Shown here piece by piece: positions 8,518 through 8,656 of a DNA stretch of 8,656 nt. The notes under the pieces were generated by a model that saw only the letters and a program-made list of their open reading frames with translations, was not told the DNA's origin and made no database searches. Within the stretch, counting starts at the first letter, position 1. Every line of letters starts with the position of its first letter. The stretch spans positions 1 through 8,656 of the forward strand of contig JAEYUT010000293.1 in NCBI GenBank assembly GCA_023432305.1, in the 5' to 3' direction. The position numbers were made by a program, and so were the translations under genes. The stretch is from Actinomycetes bacterium. Its GTDB lineage: Bacteria; Actinomycetota; Actinomycetes; Actinomycetales; Microbacteriaceae.

Positions 8518-8656
8518 TCATTCGGACGCGCCCTTCAGGAACTCGTACAGCATCGCCGGCAGCGCCTTGCTGAGCTCGGCGAACAGGTTCGAGTCGCCCA
8601 GCAGATCGTCCATGAACGCGGGCGTCTCATCCCGTACTCCGACGACCGCCTTGGTG
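8518..8656 (-). CDS. C-terminal end of an unrecognised protein (runs off the right edge)
   Basis: An open frame on the minus strand enters from the right edge and ends with a TGA at 8518-8520, giving the last 45 residues of a protein. The fragment (…DETPAFMDDLLGDSNLF…, ending …MLYEFLKGASE) looks like amphipathic helices with good codon use for this genome, so I take it as real. I do not recognise the family. Its stop is 27 bp before the ATG of the small membrane protein gene, so the two could share a transcript. Confidence 0.55.
   Translation of the reverse strand, partial: TKAVVGVRDETPAFMDDLLGDSNLFAELSKALPAMLYEFLKGASE

Overview
This GC-rich window, with its GC-rich codon use, T-tract-less GC-rich hairpin terminators, TAnnnT-type -10 boxes close to start codons and one apparently leaderless gene, looks like a chromosome segment of a high-GC actinobacterium. 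Microbacteriaceae or a relative is my guess, from style rather than from a marker gene. I see no RNA gene, transposase, CRISPR array or phage gene.

Left part (1-1402, minus strand): the substrate-binding lipoprotein and the start of the permease of a nitrate/sulfonate/taurine-type (SsuAC/TauAC-like) ABC importer. The ATPase is presumably beyond the left edge. Next comes a 278-bp divergent promoter region with three perfect palindromes stacked within 66 bp. One of them lies inside the spacer of a good candidate promoter (TGGACA-17-TATTGT) for the rightward operon.

Centre (1681-5551, plus strand): the operon metF - purU - ligM, followed by a strong hairpin terminator and a PadR-family regulator with its own promoter. 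LigM-type enzymes remove the methyl group of methoxylated aromatics (vanillate, 3-O-methylgallate and relatives) by transferring it to tetrahydrofolate (THF). MetF can then oxidise 5-methyl-THF to 5,10-methylene-THF. A housekeeping FolD, not seen here, would make 10-formyl-THF, and PurU would release formate and regenerate THF. The operon therefore reads as a complete THF-recycling module for aryl O-demethylation. The divergent ABC importer is the likely substrate uptake system and the PadR protein the likely phenolic-acid sensor. The actinobacterial vanillate regulator VanR belongs to this family. This cassette is the most interesting content of the window.

Right part: a leaderless, translationally coupled pair (UlaG-like metallo-beta-lactamase fold hydrolase and a single-domain rhodanese, 5614-6578), then a bidirectional terminator. 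Two minus-strand DUF4190-like membrane proteins follow (6645-8006 and 8110-8490), separated by an 18-bp perfect hairpin. The last is the C-terminal end of an unrecognised minus-strand gene (8518-8656). An almost perfect 14-bp inverted repeat covers the start codon of the smaller membrane protein.
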